The translations under genes and the position numbers were made by a program. From Prochlorococcus sp. AG-355-A09 (GTDB lineage: Bacteria > Cyanobacteriota > Cyanobacteriia > PCC-6307 > Cyanobiaceae): a stretch of 64,000 nt of DNA. Shown piece by piece: positions 17,872-27,091 of this stretch (its first letter is position 1; each line of letters opens with the position of its first letter). The stretch spans positions 62,001 through 126,000 of the forward strand of contig QCDG01000003.1 in NCBI GenBank assembly GCA_003280995.1, given 5' to 3'. The notes under the pieces were generated by a model. It did no database searches. It was not told the DNA's origin and was given only the letters and a program-made list of their open reading frames with translations.

Positions 17872-18174
17872 ATGTTTGATAATCTTGGAACTGCTCTAGT
17901 ACAGGCATTAGGCTTCTTTGCTGTTTTTGGTTTTTTTGTATATCAAACTTTATTTGCAGATAGCAAACCCAAAAATTCAAAATCAAATCCTAAAAAAGCA
18001 AAGATTTCCGACAAAAAAGAATCAATTAAAAAAGATCCTAAAAAAGGCTTATTTAATAGAAAATCTAAACCTGTTGAAGAGAATTTAACAGTCCAAAAAA
18101 AGGGATTATTTGGGAGAAAAAAAGATGTTTTTAAAGAAGAGATTAAACCAAAGAAAAAAGGTTGGTTTAAATAG
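17872..18174 (+). CDS. Conserved membrane protein with Lys-rich tail
   Basis: MFDNLGTALVQALGFFAVFGFFVYQTLF then Lys-rich GLFNRK/GLFGRK repeats. Confidence 0.65.
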   Translation: MFDNLGTALVQALGFFAVFGFFVYQTLFADSKPKNSKSNPKKAKISDKKESIKKDPKKGLFNRKSKPVEENLTVQKKGLFGRKKDVFKEEIKPKKKGWFK

Positions 18175-18260
18175 GTAAAGTAACTTAAACTCTTTTTTGA
18201 TATCTTTTATACAAAAACTTTTTTTAGTAACTTTATAATTCATAGAAGATAACATTTAAA

Positions 18261-18392
18261 ATGAACCATAGAGAAATCACAAAAAAATATAGCGAGTTAC
18301 TTAACAAGGCTGAGTTTGCTACTGGCCGTAAGGAAGTTGTAGGTCTTTTAAAAAAAGCTGCCAAATTGAAATCGCAGATTGAAATCAATTAG
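18261..18392 (+). CDS. Small hypothetical protein (43 aa)
   Basis: MNHREITKKYSELLNKAEFATGRKEVVGLLKKAAKLKSQIEIN*. Confidence 0.6.
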   Translation: MNHREITKKYSELLNKAEFATGRKEVVGLLKKAAKLKSQIEIN

Positions 18393-18480
18393 TAGATCTT
18401 AAAATTAGTTTAATTCTAAATGTAAAAAATTTTTTTAAATAAGTTTTTACATGAGATAATCTGCATAGATTATTTTTCTT

Positions 18481-18660
18481 ATGAATAAAAAAGGTTATAC
18501 AACCGAAAGCGGTGGTAGACAAAATGGTTTTGCAATTGAACCAGAAATTAACCCCATATCAGAAGGCGAATCAAAGAAATCCATATTTTTATTTATTGGA
18601 ATATTATTACCTTTTCTAATAGGCGGTTTTTATTATTTAAGGACTCTGAATATATTCTGA
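18481..18660 (+). CDS. Psb34-like (ssl1498 family) small membrane protein
   Basis: KKGYTTESGGRQNGFAIEPEINP...SIFLFIGILLPFLIGGFYYL resembles the YTTE-GGR-N-FA-EP signature plus one TM of Psb34. Confidence 0.65.
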   Translation: MNKKGYTTESGGRQNGFAIEPEINPISEGESKKSIFLFIGILLPFLIGGFYYLRTLNIF

Positions 18661-18664
18661 TATT

Positions 18665-18844
18665 TTATAAGCCATTTTTAGTAATATATTCTTCTGAACT
18701 AACTATATCTTGCATTAAGCTCTCTGATGAAGGATTAAATCCATTTTGCTCTAAAAAAGATTTAACCTTCTCAAATTTTTGCTGAATTTTCTTTGTATAT
18801 GGAGTTGTCATCAAATAATCATCTTTTTCTGTTGAATAGTTCAT
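18665..18844 (-). CDS. Small hypothetical protein (59 aa)
   Basis: MNYSTEKDDYLMTTPYTKKIQQKFEKVKSFLEQNGFNPSSESLMQDIVSSEEYITKNGL*. Confidence 0.55.
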   Translation of the reverse strand: MNYSTEKDDYLMTTPYTKKIQQKFEKVKSFLEQNGFNPSSESLMQDIVSSEEYITKNGL

Positions 18845-18981
18845 TTGATTAACGGATTACTTTTACAATTAAATTTTGCAAAATATGCTATTGCTAGTGA
18901 AGTTATAAATATTACATAAATAATTTAATAGTAATAAATACTTATAAGTCGTTTGTGTGAGGTCGATATTGGTTGATTTTT

Positions 18982-19335
18982 TTAAAGAGTACTTATAGTA
19001 ACTAGTCCCATTAAATCTCTAGACTGCAGATATTTTTGAAATACTTCAGAATAAAATGCTTTTTTAGCAGCAAATTTTGATTCGAATTCAATTACTAATC
19101 CTAGCTGCCCTCCATCCCATTCATTTGAGGTTGATTCTTGTATTAAATCTCTTTTTACTATTACTCCTCCCACAGATTTAATCCAAGGCAATACTGTCCT
19201 TATATATTCCAGAAATAAATCAGCATTTGGAATTGAAATTTTCTTAAGCCAATAGCTCTTTGTCATCAAATCAACATATTCTGGGTAGAATATAGCACAT
19301 GGAGGTAAGTATTTATCCTTAGCTATATACTCCAA
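18982..19335 (-). CDS. Conserved hypothetical protein
   Basis: 117-aa ORF. Confidence 0.65.
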   Translation of the reverse strand: MEYIAKDKYLPPCAIFYPEYVDLMTKSYWLKKISIPNADLFLEYIRTVLPWIKSVGGVIVKRDLIQESTSNEWDGGQLGLVIEFESKFAAKKAFYSEVFQKYLQSRDLMGLVTISTL

Positions 19336-19345
19336 CGTTTATTAA

Positions 19346-19888
19346 ATGGAAACCGAAAATGATTTATTAAATTTACTTCTTAAATCTCCAAATTCAGAGA
19401 GTATACGTAATTTTGCCGAACAACTTGAAATTGATCATAATTTTTCCTTTACCAAAGATAGAAATGATTTGCAGGGTGTTTGGGAGCTTAGGTGGAGTAG
19501 TTCTAATAGCCCTTTTTTAAAATATTCTCCTTTTATTGATAACCTTCAATTTCTTGATCCCTTAAATTTAAATGGTCTTAATTTACTTAAACCTAGAGGA
19601 ATAAAATCAATTATTGGTACTGGCATTTTAATAAGACTTAATTACATAAATGAAAAAAAAATTGGGGTCAAATTTACACATGCCGGTGTTATTGGTCCTA
19701 AATTTGGAAGAAAAAATATAAAGGCTATGAAAGAAATAAATAATGAACAATCAGGGTGGTTAGAGATAACTTATTTAAGCAATAAGCTTAGAATCTGTAG
19801 AGGTGATAAAGGAACTTTATTTGTTTTAAGAAAAATAAATTCACCGACTTTGTTCAATAATTTCAAGGAATTTATTAAAATCTATTAA
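19346..19888 (+). CDS. PAP/fibrillin-like protein
   Basis: LQGVWELRWSSSNSPFLKYSPFIDNLQFLDP...LRICRGDKGTLFVLRK. Confidence 0.75.
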   Translation: METENDLLNLLLKSPNSESIRNFAEQLEIDHNFSFTKDRNDLQGVWELRWSSSNSPFLKYSPFIDNLQFLDPLNLNGLNLLKPRGIKSIIGTGILIRLNYINEKKIGVKFTHAGVIGPKFGRKNIKAMKEINNEQSGWLEITYLSNKLRICRGDKGTLFVLRKINSPTLFNNFKEFIKIY

Positions 19889-19897
19889 AAATAGAAA

Positions 19898-20191
19898 TTA
19901 AATCTTTATCCAAATAGACTTTAATACGAAATAAATTGGTAAATATTTAAATGATTCTTTAGGTATTTCATAACTTAAGAATTTTAGTGCTTCTTCTAAC
20001 CAGTAACCTATATCAAATCCTAAAAGAATTTTTTCTACAACAAACCAAAATTCTTTATCAAATATAATTCTGAAGTTTAAATAAACATATTCCCAATGAA
20101 AGGTATTCCAATATTGGGTTAAAAATGAGGATAAAATAAGCCATAGTGATATAAATATAAAACTTTTAAGAAATTTATAAAATTTTTTCAT
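19898..20191 (-). CDS. Hypothetical membrane protein
   Basis: 97-aa ORF with TM segments. Confidence 0.5.
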   Translation of the reverse strand: MKKFYKFLKSFIFISLWLILSSFLTQYWNTFHWEYVYLNFRIIFDKEFWFVVEKILLGFDIGYWLEEALKFLSYEIPKESFKYLPIYFVLKSIWIKI

Positions 20192-20566
20192 ATCCCAGCA
20201 ACTGTCTTATTTAATTTCAAATATCCCTTATTATTATTTGGATCAAATTTTATTTCCATTAAATATATTCAAAAAGATATAAAAATATTGTGAAAATAGT
20301 AAATTTTCGTGGCATTAATAATCTATTCTTCTTTTTTTAGATTCTGTGCCTGTAGATTTTTATTCTTAAGAAAAAAGCCTAAAAACAGAAAAGCAGAATA
20401 TATTAGTAAGCTTATGCCAAAAATTAAAACTATCTTTGAAATATCCATAAATGATTTTTTTTATAAATTACAGCATTTTTTGAAAAGTTTTATCTATGGT
20501 AATGATTTTTTCATTTATCACGATAACGAGCTTCAATTATTAAGCTAATAATATTATTTAAATCAT

Positions 20567-20971
20567 ATGCAAGTAGCTTTTGCCTGGAGCCTTTGTCTAT
20601 CAGTTGGTGTTGTTTTATTATCAATTATTCCATTAACTATAGGGAGAGTTAAAGCGGGATATTCTGTTGAAAATATGTCTGCTCCAAGGGCTTTATTCGA
20701 TGAATTACCTTCTTTTGGAAAAAGAGCAGTTTGGTGTCATCAAAATTGTTGGGAAAGTATTTCTCTACATGCACCCGCATGTCTTCTTTGTTTGATTAGT
20801 TTAACTGACTCTAATATTGCAATAATTGCAGCATTGATTCATCCTATTTTTCGTTTTTTATATATTGGTGCATATATATTTAATATCCCCACAGCTAGAG
20901 GTTTAATGTGGGCCTCAGGAATTTTTACAACACTTTTGCTTTATAAAGAGGGCTTAACTCAATTGATATAA
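20567..20971 (+). CDS. MAPEG family membrane protein
   Basis: GRVKAGYSVENMSAPRALF...HQNCWESISLHAPACL...HPIFRFLYIGAYIFNIPTARGLMW. Confidence 0.8.
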   Translation: MQVAFAWSLCLSVGVVLLSIIPLTIGRVKAGYSVENMSAPRALFDELPSFGKRAVWCHQNCWESISLHAPACLLCLISLTDSNIAIIAALIHPIFRFLYIGAYIFNIPTARGLMWASGIFTTLLLYKEGLTQLI

Positions 20972-20976
20972 ACTTT

Positions 20977-21846
20977 TTAAACAATAAATTTTTCTAAATC
21001 TTTTAATTGATATTCATTGATAAGTTCCACTTTATTTGATTTTGCTAGTTGATGAGCAGACTTTGTAAAGCCAGATTTTGAGACTATTATTGCATGTGTA
21101 CCTTTCCAAAATAATTTACCAGCTGAAATTTCCTGAACTGCTTTATTTCCAATGGCTTTTTCATGATCTTTGCATTGTATACATATTCGCAAATCATTTA
21201 TTGACGCAATTAAGTCAACCCCTTGATCTCCTGTAATAGGGGTTTCTTTTACCTCCCAGCCATTTTCTTTGAGAATTTCCATACAATGATTTTCAAATCT
21301 AATACCTTTTTTGAAGTTTCCCTTTTTTTTACTTGAGTAGCTTTTTTCTATTAGGTTTAAGCATGATTTCTCAATTTGACTTGCTATGAAAACAAACCAA
21401 TCCTCAGTCTCGAGCTTTCTAATAGATCCAATTATCTCATCATCAATAGTAGGATTTTCATTACAGTAGGATCTCCACTTTTCGAAAAATAATTCCGTAC
21501 CTCCAAATTCTTTTAAAATTACTTTTTCATAGAAGTATGGTATACCCTCTTTAAATCGCTTAGATCCATTAAATATATTTTTCTCAATGGCTTTTTCATC
21601 AAGAGGTGGATTGCCAATCCATTTTTTATAATCCTCGTTACCGTAAGCATCTATCTCCCTTAATCTGATCCTCTCCTCTAACAAATTGTATTTGTTCTCG
21701 TCAATTAATTTATTAATTGTTTGAATAAAGAAATTGGAATTTAAGGCATTTTTTAATTTAAACTTTTTCTTCTTAATTTGATAATCTCTTACAATTATAA
21801 AAATTAAAAAAATGATAAAAATAATTAAAATAAAAAAATTTTTCAT
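20977..21846 (-). CDS. Membrane-anchored Mrr-type restriction-endonuclease-fold protein
   Basis: GIRFENHCMEILKENGWEVKETPITGDQGVDLIASINDLRICIQCKDHEKAIGNKAVQEI: D-QxK nuclease core; N-terminal TM. Confidence 0.85.
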   Translation of the reverse strand: MKNFFILIIFIIFLIFIIVRDYQIKKKKFKLKNALNSNFFIQTINKLIDENKYNLLEERIRLREIDAYGNEDYKKWIGNPPLDEKAIEKNIFNGSKRFKEGIPYFYEKVILKEFGGTELFFEKWRSYCNENPTIDDEIIGSIRKLETEDWFVFIASQIEKSCLNLIEKSYSSKKKGNFKKGIRFENHCMEILKENGWEVKETPITGDQGVDLIASINDLRICIQCKDHEKAIGNKAVQEISAGKLFWKGTHAIIVSKSGFTKSAHQLAKSNKVELINEYQLKDLEKFIV

Positions 21847-21866
21847 TAAAGATTTTTATTTTCTAT

Positions 21867-22118
21867 CTAAAAAGTTTTTGTTTTTCTAATAACAAAATTA
21901 TTTTTTGTTATTACTGAAGATTCATTTACTTCAAACCCATTAATTGCTGATATTTCTCCTTTTATGCCTTCTAATGTTAATTGCTCGATAATGCCTTTTA
22001 TTACTTCGTCCTCGACCAATTTTCTATCAATTCTTTCGGGTGTAATATCTGTAAGCCATTTTGAGGTCTTTTTTTTTACAACCTCTGTAGGGTTAGTTAT
22101 TTTTAAATAGATAGCCAT
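21867..22118 (-). CDS. Hypothetical protein
   Basis: 83-aa ORF. Confidence 0.55.
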   Translation of the reverse strand: MAIYLKITNPTEVVKKKTSKWLTDITPERIDRKLVEDEVIKGIIEQLTLEGIKGEISAINGFEVNESSVITKNNFVIRKTKTF

Positions 22119-22158
22119 TTTTTAAGTCATTCAGTTGAATTATAAGCATTAAATCTTC

Positions 22159-22398
22159 TTAACTTTTATTATTGTCATTACTTTCCCACTCAAGAAATTG
22201 AAAAACAAAAATTGCAAAGATAGAGAAAAATACTATAAACAACCCTAACCATCCTATAAATTTGTGCTCTGTAAAAAGATTAGTGAGCATTGATTTTTCT
22301 TGATATCTTGATTCCATTTCATATTGATAAGAATCAATAACTTGAAATATATTCATAATTAATAAATCGTTGAATTGGCGGCTAATAATTTCAACCAT
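22159..22398 (-). CDS. Small single-TM protein (start may be MNIFQVI)
   Basis: HKFIGWLGLFIVFFSIFAIFVFQFLEW. Confidence 0.5.
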   Translation of the reverse strand: MVEIISRQFNDLLIMNIFQVIDSYQYEMESRYQEKSMLTNLFTEHKFIGWLGLFIVFFSIFAIFVFQFLEWESNDNNKS

Positions 22399-22810
22399 TT
22401 AATTTACTAAAGGCTTCCGATAGGAAATCTGGTCTTTTTCTTATTATAGAAAAATTCAGTTTATTTATTAAGACTAAATTGACTTCAGCAATCGTTAAGA
22501 TTTCATTTTTCTTGTTATGAAATTTTGAAATTACATTAATCCTAGGACTTTTATCAATATTGAATTCGCTCTCGATTATTATTTTTTCACCAAGAAATAA
22601 AGGAGATTTATATTTTATAGAAGTATTGATTAAAGGTAAATCTAAGCCATTTTTAGTTAGTTCGAAATAACTTATACCTACTTCTGAAAGTGCATTTATT
22701 CGGCTTTCTTCAAGCCAATTAAAATATTTACCGTGCCACATTACCCCTGCATGATCTGCATGTTGAGGTAAAACAATTTTTTCTATTTTCCAAACTGGTT
22801 TTGAGTTCAT
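22391..22810 (-). CDS. 4HBT-family acyl-CoA thioesterase (possibly DHNA-CoA hydrolase)
   Basis: VLPQHADHAGVMWHGKYFNWLEESRINAL hotdog motif. Confidence 0.8.
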   Translation of the reverse strand: MNSKPVWKIEKIVLPQHADHAGVMWHGKYFNWLEESRINALSEVGISYFELTKNGLDLPLINTSIKYKSPLFLGEKIIIESEFNIDKSPRINVISKFHNKKNEILTIAEVNLVLINKLNFSIIRKRPDFLSEAFSKLNG

Positions 22811-22913
22811 CTTTTATTTAGAAAATTTTAATTCAATGAAAAAACATATTTTGATATTGTAGATTAATTTTATTTATTAACATAAGAATCATCAAAACTC
22901 TATTTATAAAGTT

Positions 22914-23150
22914 ATGTTTAATCGTAAAAATAAAAGTAGAAAAATGAAGAAGATTTTTCAATGGGAAGAATATTTAAATTGGAAAAATATGTCAAAGGAA
23001 CAGAAATTAAATTTCAAGAGGGCGTGCTTATTCCCCTTTCTCGTCTATATGGTTTATGTTTTTCTTAATCAGTACTCCTTGGCAATTCTTTTGTTACTAG
23101 GTCTTTATTTTTTAATTAGATTTAAAAATAGAAATAAGTTGGGAAGGTGA
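22914..23150 (+). CDS. Hypothetical membrane protein
   Basis: 78-aa ORF with TM helix. Confidence 0.5.
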   Translation: MFNRKNKSRKMKKIFQWEEYLNWKNMSKEQKLNFKRACLFPFLVYMVYVFLNQYSLAILLLLGLYFLIRFKNRNKLGR

Positions 23151-23251
23151 ATATTTTTTGATTTTGATTTATATAGATTTGTTTTAAAATTATCTAGTTT
23201 TTCCAAATAACACTATTGGCATATAAAAATAGTATTAGATAAATTTTTTTT

Positions 23252-23488
23252 ATGAAAAAAATTGTTTTGTTTTTATGTGTATTAGTTTTTTCAATATTTT
23301 CTAATACGAATAATTTATTAGCAAAAGAAATTGAAAATAACATTAAAGATAATATTTCTAATGAAATTGAAGAAATTAAGCCTGATAATAAAAAAACTAA
23401 TATTTCTAATTCTTCAGTAGAAGATATATTTGGTGATGAACAAACTTTTCCATTCGTTGCAGGTTTAGGGAAAAATGCAGCCCATTGA
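23252..23488 (+). CDS. Small secreted conserved protein
   Basis: Signal peptide; C-terminal VEDIFGDEQTFPFVAGLGKNAAH. Confidence 0.65.
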   Translation: MKKIVLFLCVLVFSIFSNTNNLLAKEIENNIKDNISNEIEEIKPDNKKTNISNSSVEDIFGDEQTFPFVAGLGKNAAH

Positions 23489-23530
23489 TTTTAAGGTTCT
23501 TGATAATGTAGAAAAGATTTTTTAATACTA

Positions 23531-23695
23531 ATGAAAGGTCTTAGGGTTCTAGAACTTTCTGAAGCACTTAATGTTGATAGCGCTGATTTATTAGCTGTTT
23601 GTGCAATTCAAAAAATAAAAGCCACATCTAGATTAAGCATGCTTTCATTTGAAGAATGTAAGAAAATAACTGATTACTATGAAAATAAAAATTAG
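23531..23695 (+). CDS. Small protein with IF2-N-like helical domain (54 aa)
   Basis: MKGLRVLELSEALNVDSADLLAVCAIQKIKATSRLSMLSFEECKKITDYYENKN*; not in ORF track. Confidence 0.65.
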   Translation: MKGLRVLELSEALNVDSADLLAVCAIQKIKATSRLSMLSFEECKKITDYYENKN

Positions 23696-23713
23696 AATTT
23701 TTTATAAATTATT

Positions 23714-23971
23714 TTATTTTTTAATGTCTTTAATCATTGATACTAAAGTTGAATGAATTTCTTCTTCAGATATTTCATTTTTAAAATTGATAATTGCTGA
23801 TTGGCCATCGTAATTGATTTTTATATAACTATTATTAATTTCTTCCATATAAGCATTCTCAAATCTTGATATCTTCCCATAATGAATAAGATATTTGTGC
23901 ACTGAATCTATGTGATCATTGTTCATGTGATCACAAACTCTTTTACTTGTTTCTTTACTAATAATTTTCAT
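23714..23971 (-). CDS. DUF2470 family protein
   Basis: RVCDHMNNDHIDSVHKYLIHYG. Confidence 0.8.
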   Translation of the reverse strand: MKIISKETSKRVCDHMNNDHIDSVHKYLIHYGKISRFENAYMEEINNSYIKINYDGQSAIINFKNEISEEEIHSTLVSMIKDIKK

Positions 23972-23989
23972 TTAAAAAATAAATTTGTT

Positions 23990-24997
23990 TTAAGCTAATC
24001 TATTTTTTTCATTATTCAAAGTTTTAATCATTTTAATTATTAAATTTTTAACTTCATTTTTATCAACAGCTCTAACCAAGTTATTTCTCAAATTTGATGC
24101 TCCTTTAAAGTCTTTGCATGTCCATGAGATATGTTTCCTTGCAATTAGCAATCCGTGATCTCCTTTTTCTTTTATTAATTCATCAAGATGCTCAATTATT
24201 AAATATAGTTTTTCCTCTGTGTTTGGTTCTTTAAAATTTTTATTTTCTCTAAGGGCATAATCTATTTCTCCTATTTTCCATGGGGATCCTAAAATTCCTC
24301 GTCCAATCATTACACCATCAGCATTTGTTTTTTTTAAACAATTAAGAGCGTCATCTGGATTTTTGATATCTCCATTAGCAATTACTGGAATTTCCAACAA
24401 CTTTTTAAGTCTCCCGATCATTTCCCAATCTGACTTGCCTGAAAAACCCTGTTTTCTAGTTCTTCCATGAAGTGTGATCATGGTTGCTCCCGCATCTTGA
24501 AGTTTAAATAAGAAATCCTCTATATTTTCTTCTTTACTATCCCATCCGAGTCGTGTTTTAACTGTTACTGGAACACTAACAGCTTTTACAACATTTTTGA
24601 CTAATTCTATAGCAAGTTTTCGGTCTTTAATTAAGGCACTGCCTCCACCTTTCTTTGCAATTTTTTTTACTGGACATCCCATATTTATATCAATTAAGAA
24701 AGCTCCAGAGTCCTCAGCTTGTTTGGCAGCTTCAGAAACAGCATATGGCCTATTATCAAATATTTGTACTCCAGTTGGACCTTCTTCTAAATCTATTTGA
24801 TTGATTTTTTGTGTTCCATATCCTTTTTTAAGACTTGTGGCATTTATCATTTCTGTAAAAAGTAAAGAATTTGGAGCCCATTTACGTACAAGTCGTCTAA
24901 AAATATTATCTGTAACACCTGCTAATGGCGATAGCATGACCTTACTTGTAATTATCCTGTTAACTCCCCTTCCTTTTAGACTTATATTTGAAGACAT
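23990..24997 (-). CDS. dusB: tRNA-dihydrouridine synthase
   Basis: MLSPLAGVTDNIFRRL, DINMGCPVKKIAKKGGGSALI, TVKTRLGW, LHGRTRKQGFSG. Confidence 0.93.
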   Translation of the reverse strand: MSSNISLKGRGVNRIITSKVMLSPLAGVTDNIFRRLVRKWAPNSLLFTEMINATSLKKGYGTQKINQIDLEEGPTGVQIFDNRPYAVSEAAKQAEDSGAFLIDINMGCPVKKIAKKGGGSALIKDRKLAIELVKNVVKAVSVPVTVKTRLGWDSKEENIEDFLFKLQDAGATMITLHGRTRKQGFSGKSDWEMIGRLKKLLEIPVIANGDIKNPDDALNCLKKTNADGVMIGRGILGSPWKIGEIDYALRENKNFKEPNTEEKLYLIIEHLDELIKEKGDHGLLIARKHISWTCKDFKGASNLRNNLVRAVDKNEVKNLIIKMIKTLNNEKNRLA

Positions 24998-25124
24998 ATA
25001 ATTTTAAATTTATTTAATCTTTCTTTATTATAAATTTAGATATGGAGCTGATTTTATGTTTTCTATTTATTTCTTAATTTATAATAAGTGCTTTTTCTTA
25101 AATAGGCCTAATTGATTACTTTTT

Positions 25125-25562
25125 TTGCTAGTTTATGTTGAGTTGAAATTTAAAAAAGGAAATTTTTTCTTGTTTATATTAGTACCTATCTTTCTTCCAA
25201 TAATTATTTTTTTTGCACCAATAAATGTAAATGCTATGCAAGGTAATTTAGATTTATCAAGTGCTCAAACTTCTGTAGGCAAAAGATTTGCTAAAGTTTT
25301 TTGTGATGCAAAGAGGGAAGGTTTAGATTCTGATTTTGCTAGTGAATATGCTTTGAATAATACATATTTGAAATTTGTAGCATTTCCAGATGATGACGAA
25401 TATTTGGCTGATTTATGGAATTTCACCCATAATAATATATTAGATAATTGTGGTGAATTTGTAGATATAAATGATCTAAAAGACCTAGAGATTTTTTTTA
25501 AAGAAGAAGGTTTAATTGCATCAAATAGGGAACTCTATTTACCAACTTTTGAGAATAATTAG
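25125..25562 (+). CDS. Secreted conserved hypothetical protein, paralogue of 44192-44593
   Basis: GKRFAKVFCDAKREGLDSDFASEYA...DNCGEF. Confidence 0.65.
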   Translation: MLVYVELKFKKGNFFLFILVPIFLPIIIFFAPINVNAMQGNLDLSSAQTSVGKRFAKVFCDAKREGLDSDFASEYALNNTYLKFVAFPDDDEYLADLWNFTHNNILDNCGEFVDINDLKDLEIFFKEEGLIASNRELYLPTFENN

Positions 25563-25609
25563 ATTAAATTTTTAGCATGTACTAAAATATAAATAGAATA
25601 TGCAATTTT

Positions 25610-26077
25610 ATGAAACTATTAGGTTTAAATTCACCTGAAATATTCATAATATTAGTAATTTTGCTTTCAATTTTAGGTCCAAAAAGAATTGAAAAAGGTT
25701 TCTTATTATTTAAAAAACTATTAAAGTTCCTCTTAAGTAAAGATGAAGATCAAAGCTTAGTAAATTCAGAAGAAAAATCAAAGGAACCAGAAGAAAGCGA
25801 AGTTAAAGAAGAAGCAATAGAGGCAGAAGAAAAATCAGAGGAACCAGAAGAAAGCGAAGTTAAAGAAGAAGCAATAGAGGCAGAAGAAAAATCAGAGGAA
25901 CCAGAAGAAAGCGAAGTTAAAGAAGAAGCAATAGAGGCAGAAGAAAAATCAAAGGAACCAGAAGAAAGCGAAGTTAAAGAAGAAACAATAGAGCCAAAGG
26001 TAAAATCAATTAAACCTAAAAAAAGAACTTTTAAAGATGAAATAATAGACGTAGAAGTTGATTCTGATAATAAATAA
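25610..26077 (+). CDS. TatA/Hcf106-like protein with Glu-rich repeat tail
   Basis: MKLLGLNSPEIFIILVILLSILGPKRIEKG N-terminus; four 19-aa repeats. Confidence 0.75.
   Translation: MKLLGLNSPEIFIILVILLSILGPKRIEKGFLLFKKLLKFLLSKDEDQSLVNSEEKSKEPEESEVKEEAIEAEEKSEEPEESEVKEEAIEAEEKSEEPEESEVKEEAIEAEEKSKEPEESEVKEETIEPKVKSIKPKKRTFKDEIIDVEVDSDNK
25769..25996 (+). repeat. Four in-frame tandem copies of a 57-bp repeat
   Basis: GAAGAAAAATCA... units start at 25769, 25826, 25883, 25940; encode EEKS(K/E)EPEESEVKEE(A/T)IE(A/P). Confidence 0.95.
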
Positions 26078-26211
26078 AATTTAAAAAAAATAAAAGAATA
26101 CTAGAAAAGTATGAATCCTAAAAAAAGAAAATTTTAAGATAATTTGCTTATTTTTAATTAAATATAAAAAGTCTTTATTTTAATATTTTAATTTGAATTG
26201 AAAGAAGGTTT

Positions 26212-26691
26212 TTATGAATCTAAAGCTACTTCTATAGCTGCTATTAAGTTTTCGTCAAACGGTTTAACACCTGGCTTAAATCTTGCAATTACTTTACTAT
26301 CTTTCCCTATCAGAAACTTCTCGAAATTCCATTCAACATCTCCTTCAGGTTCAACTTTGTTGAGAGTTGTGTATGGTTCTGTGGTGTTGCCTTTGGCATG
26401 AACTTTTTCATAGATTTCAAACTTAACTCCATAATTTGTTGTGCAGAAATCTTTTATTTCTGGAAGAGAGTCGGGTTCTTGTTTTCCGAAATCATTACAA
26501 GGGAATGCAAGTATTCTAAGTCCTTTGCTTGAATATAAATCATGTAGCTTTTGAAGATCCTCATACTGAGCAGTATTTCCGCAATAACTAGCTACATTAA
26601 CAACTAAAATTACTTCTCCTGAATATTCACCTAGTTTTATGGATGATCCGTCTGCGGAAAGAACAGTAGTATTTTGTACGTCAACTTGCAT
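26212..26691 (-). CDS. Glutathione peroxidase family protein
   Basis: VNVASYCGNTAQYEDLQKL, LAFPCNDFGKQEP, WNFEKFLI. Confidence 0.93.
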   Translation of the reverse strand: MQVDVQNTTVLSADGSSIKLGEYSGEVILVVNVASYCGNTAQYEDLQKLHDLYSSKGLRILAFPCNDFGKQEPDSLPEIKDFCTTNYGVKFEIYEKVHAKGNTTEPYTTLNKVEPEGDVEWNFEKFLIGKDSKVIARFKPGVKPFDENLIAAIEVALDS

Positions 26692-26837
26692 GTCTAAAAA
26701 AATTCACCCTTTGAAGATAGCATTGTATAGACTTTATTGTGTTTAATTTATATGGTAGTTTTAGTCATTTCTTTCATAAGTTTTAATTTTTTATTTATTA
26801 AACCATTTATAATTAATATTATTTATCAGTTTAAAAT

Positions 26838-27080
26838 TTGGACCCTTTAGACCCACTTACTGAAATTATTAATTCCGGTCAAGGTTTTTCACCTGCAATT
26901 GCTTTAGAAAGAATTATTTGGGCAATGATTGGAATCTTTTTTTTGGGAGCGATTTCAAGATCAATAACTAATAGCATGCGACGTCAAAATTGGTTTGGGA
27001 GGAATTTTTTATTTAGTTATTCTCAAAAAAAAAAAATTACAGATGATACATCTTCACAACCTTCAAGTGATGAGGAATAA
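26838..27080 (+). CDS. Hypothetical membrane protein
   Basis: 80-aa ORF immediately upstream of purT. Confidence 0.55.
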   Translation: MDPLDPLTEIINSGQGFSPAIALERIIWAMIGIFFLGAISRSITNSMRRQNWFGRNFLFSYSQKKKITDDTSSQPSSDEE

Positions 27081-27091
27081 GTTACATAAAT

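Noticed and set aside
17747-17986. 79-aa minus ORF
   Set aside because: Antisense to two small plus-strand genes with good signal/TM features.
18950-18962. GTGTGAGG resembling the complement of the Yfr1/Yfr10 motif
   Set aside because: Only 8 nt, no associated hairpin or terminator; expected by chance in 64 kb on two strands.
20309-20548. 79-aa plus ORF with GTG start
   Set aside because: AT-rich, low-complexity composition and no RBS or family resemblance; could be real but unsupported.
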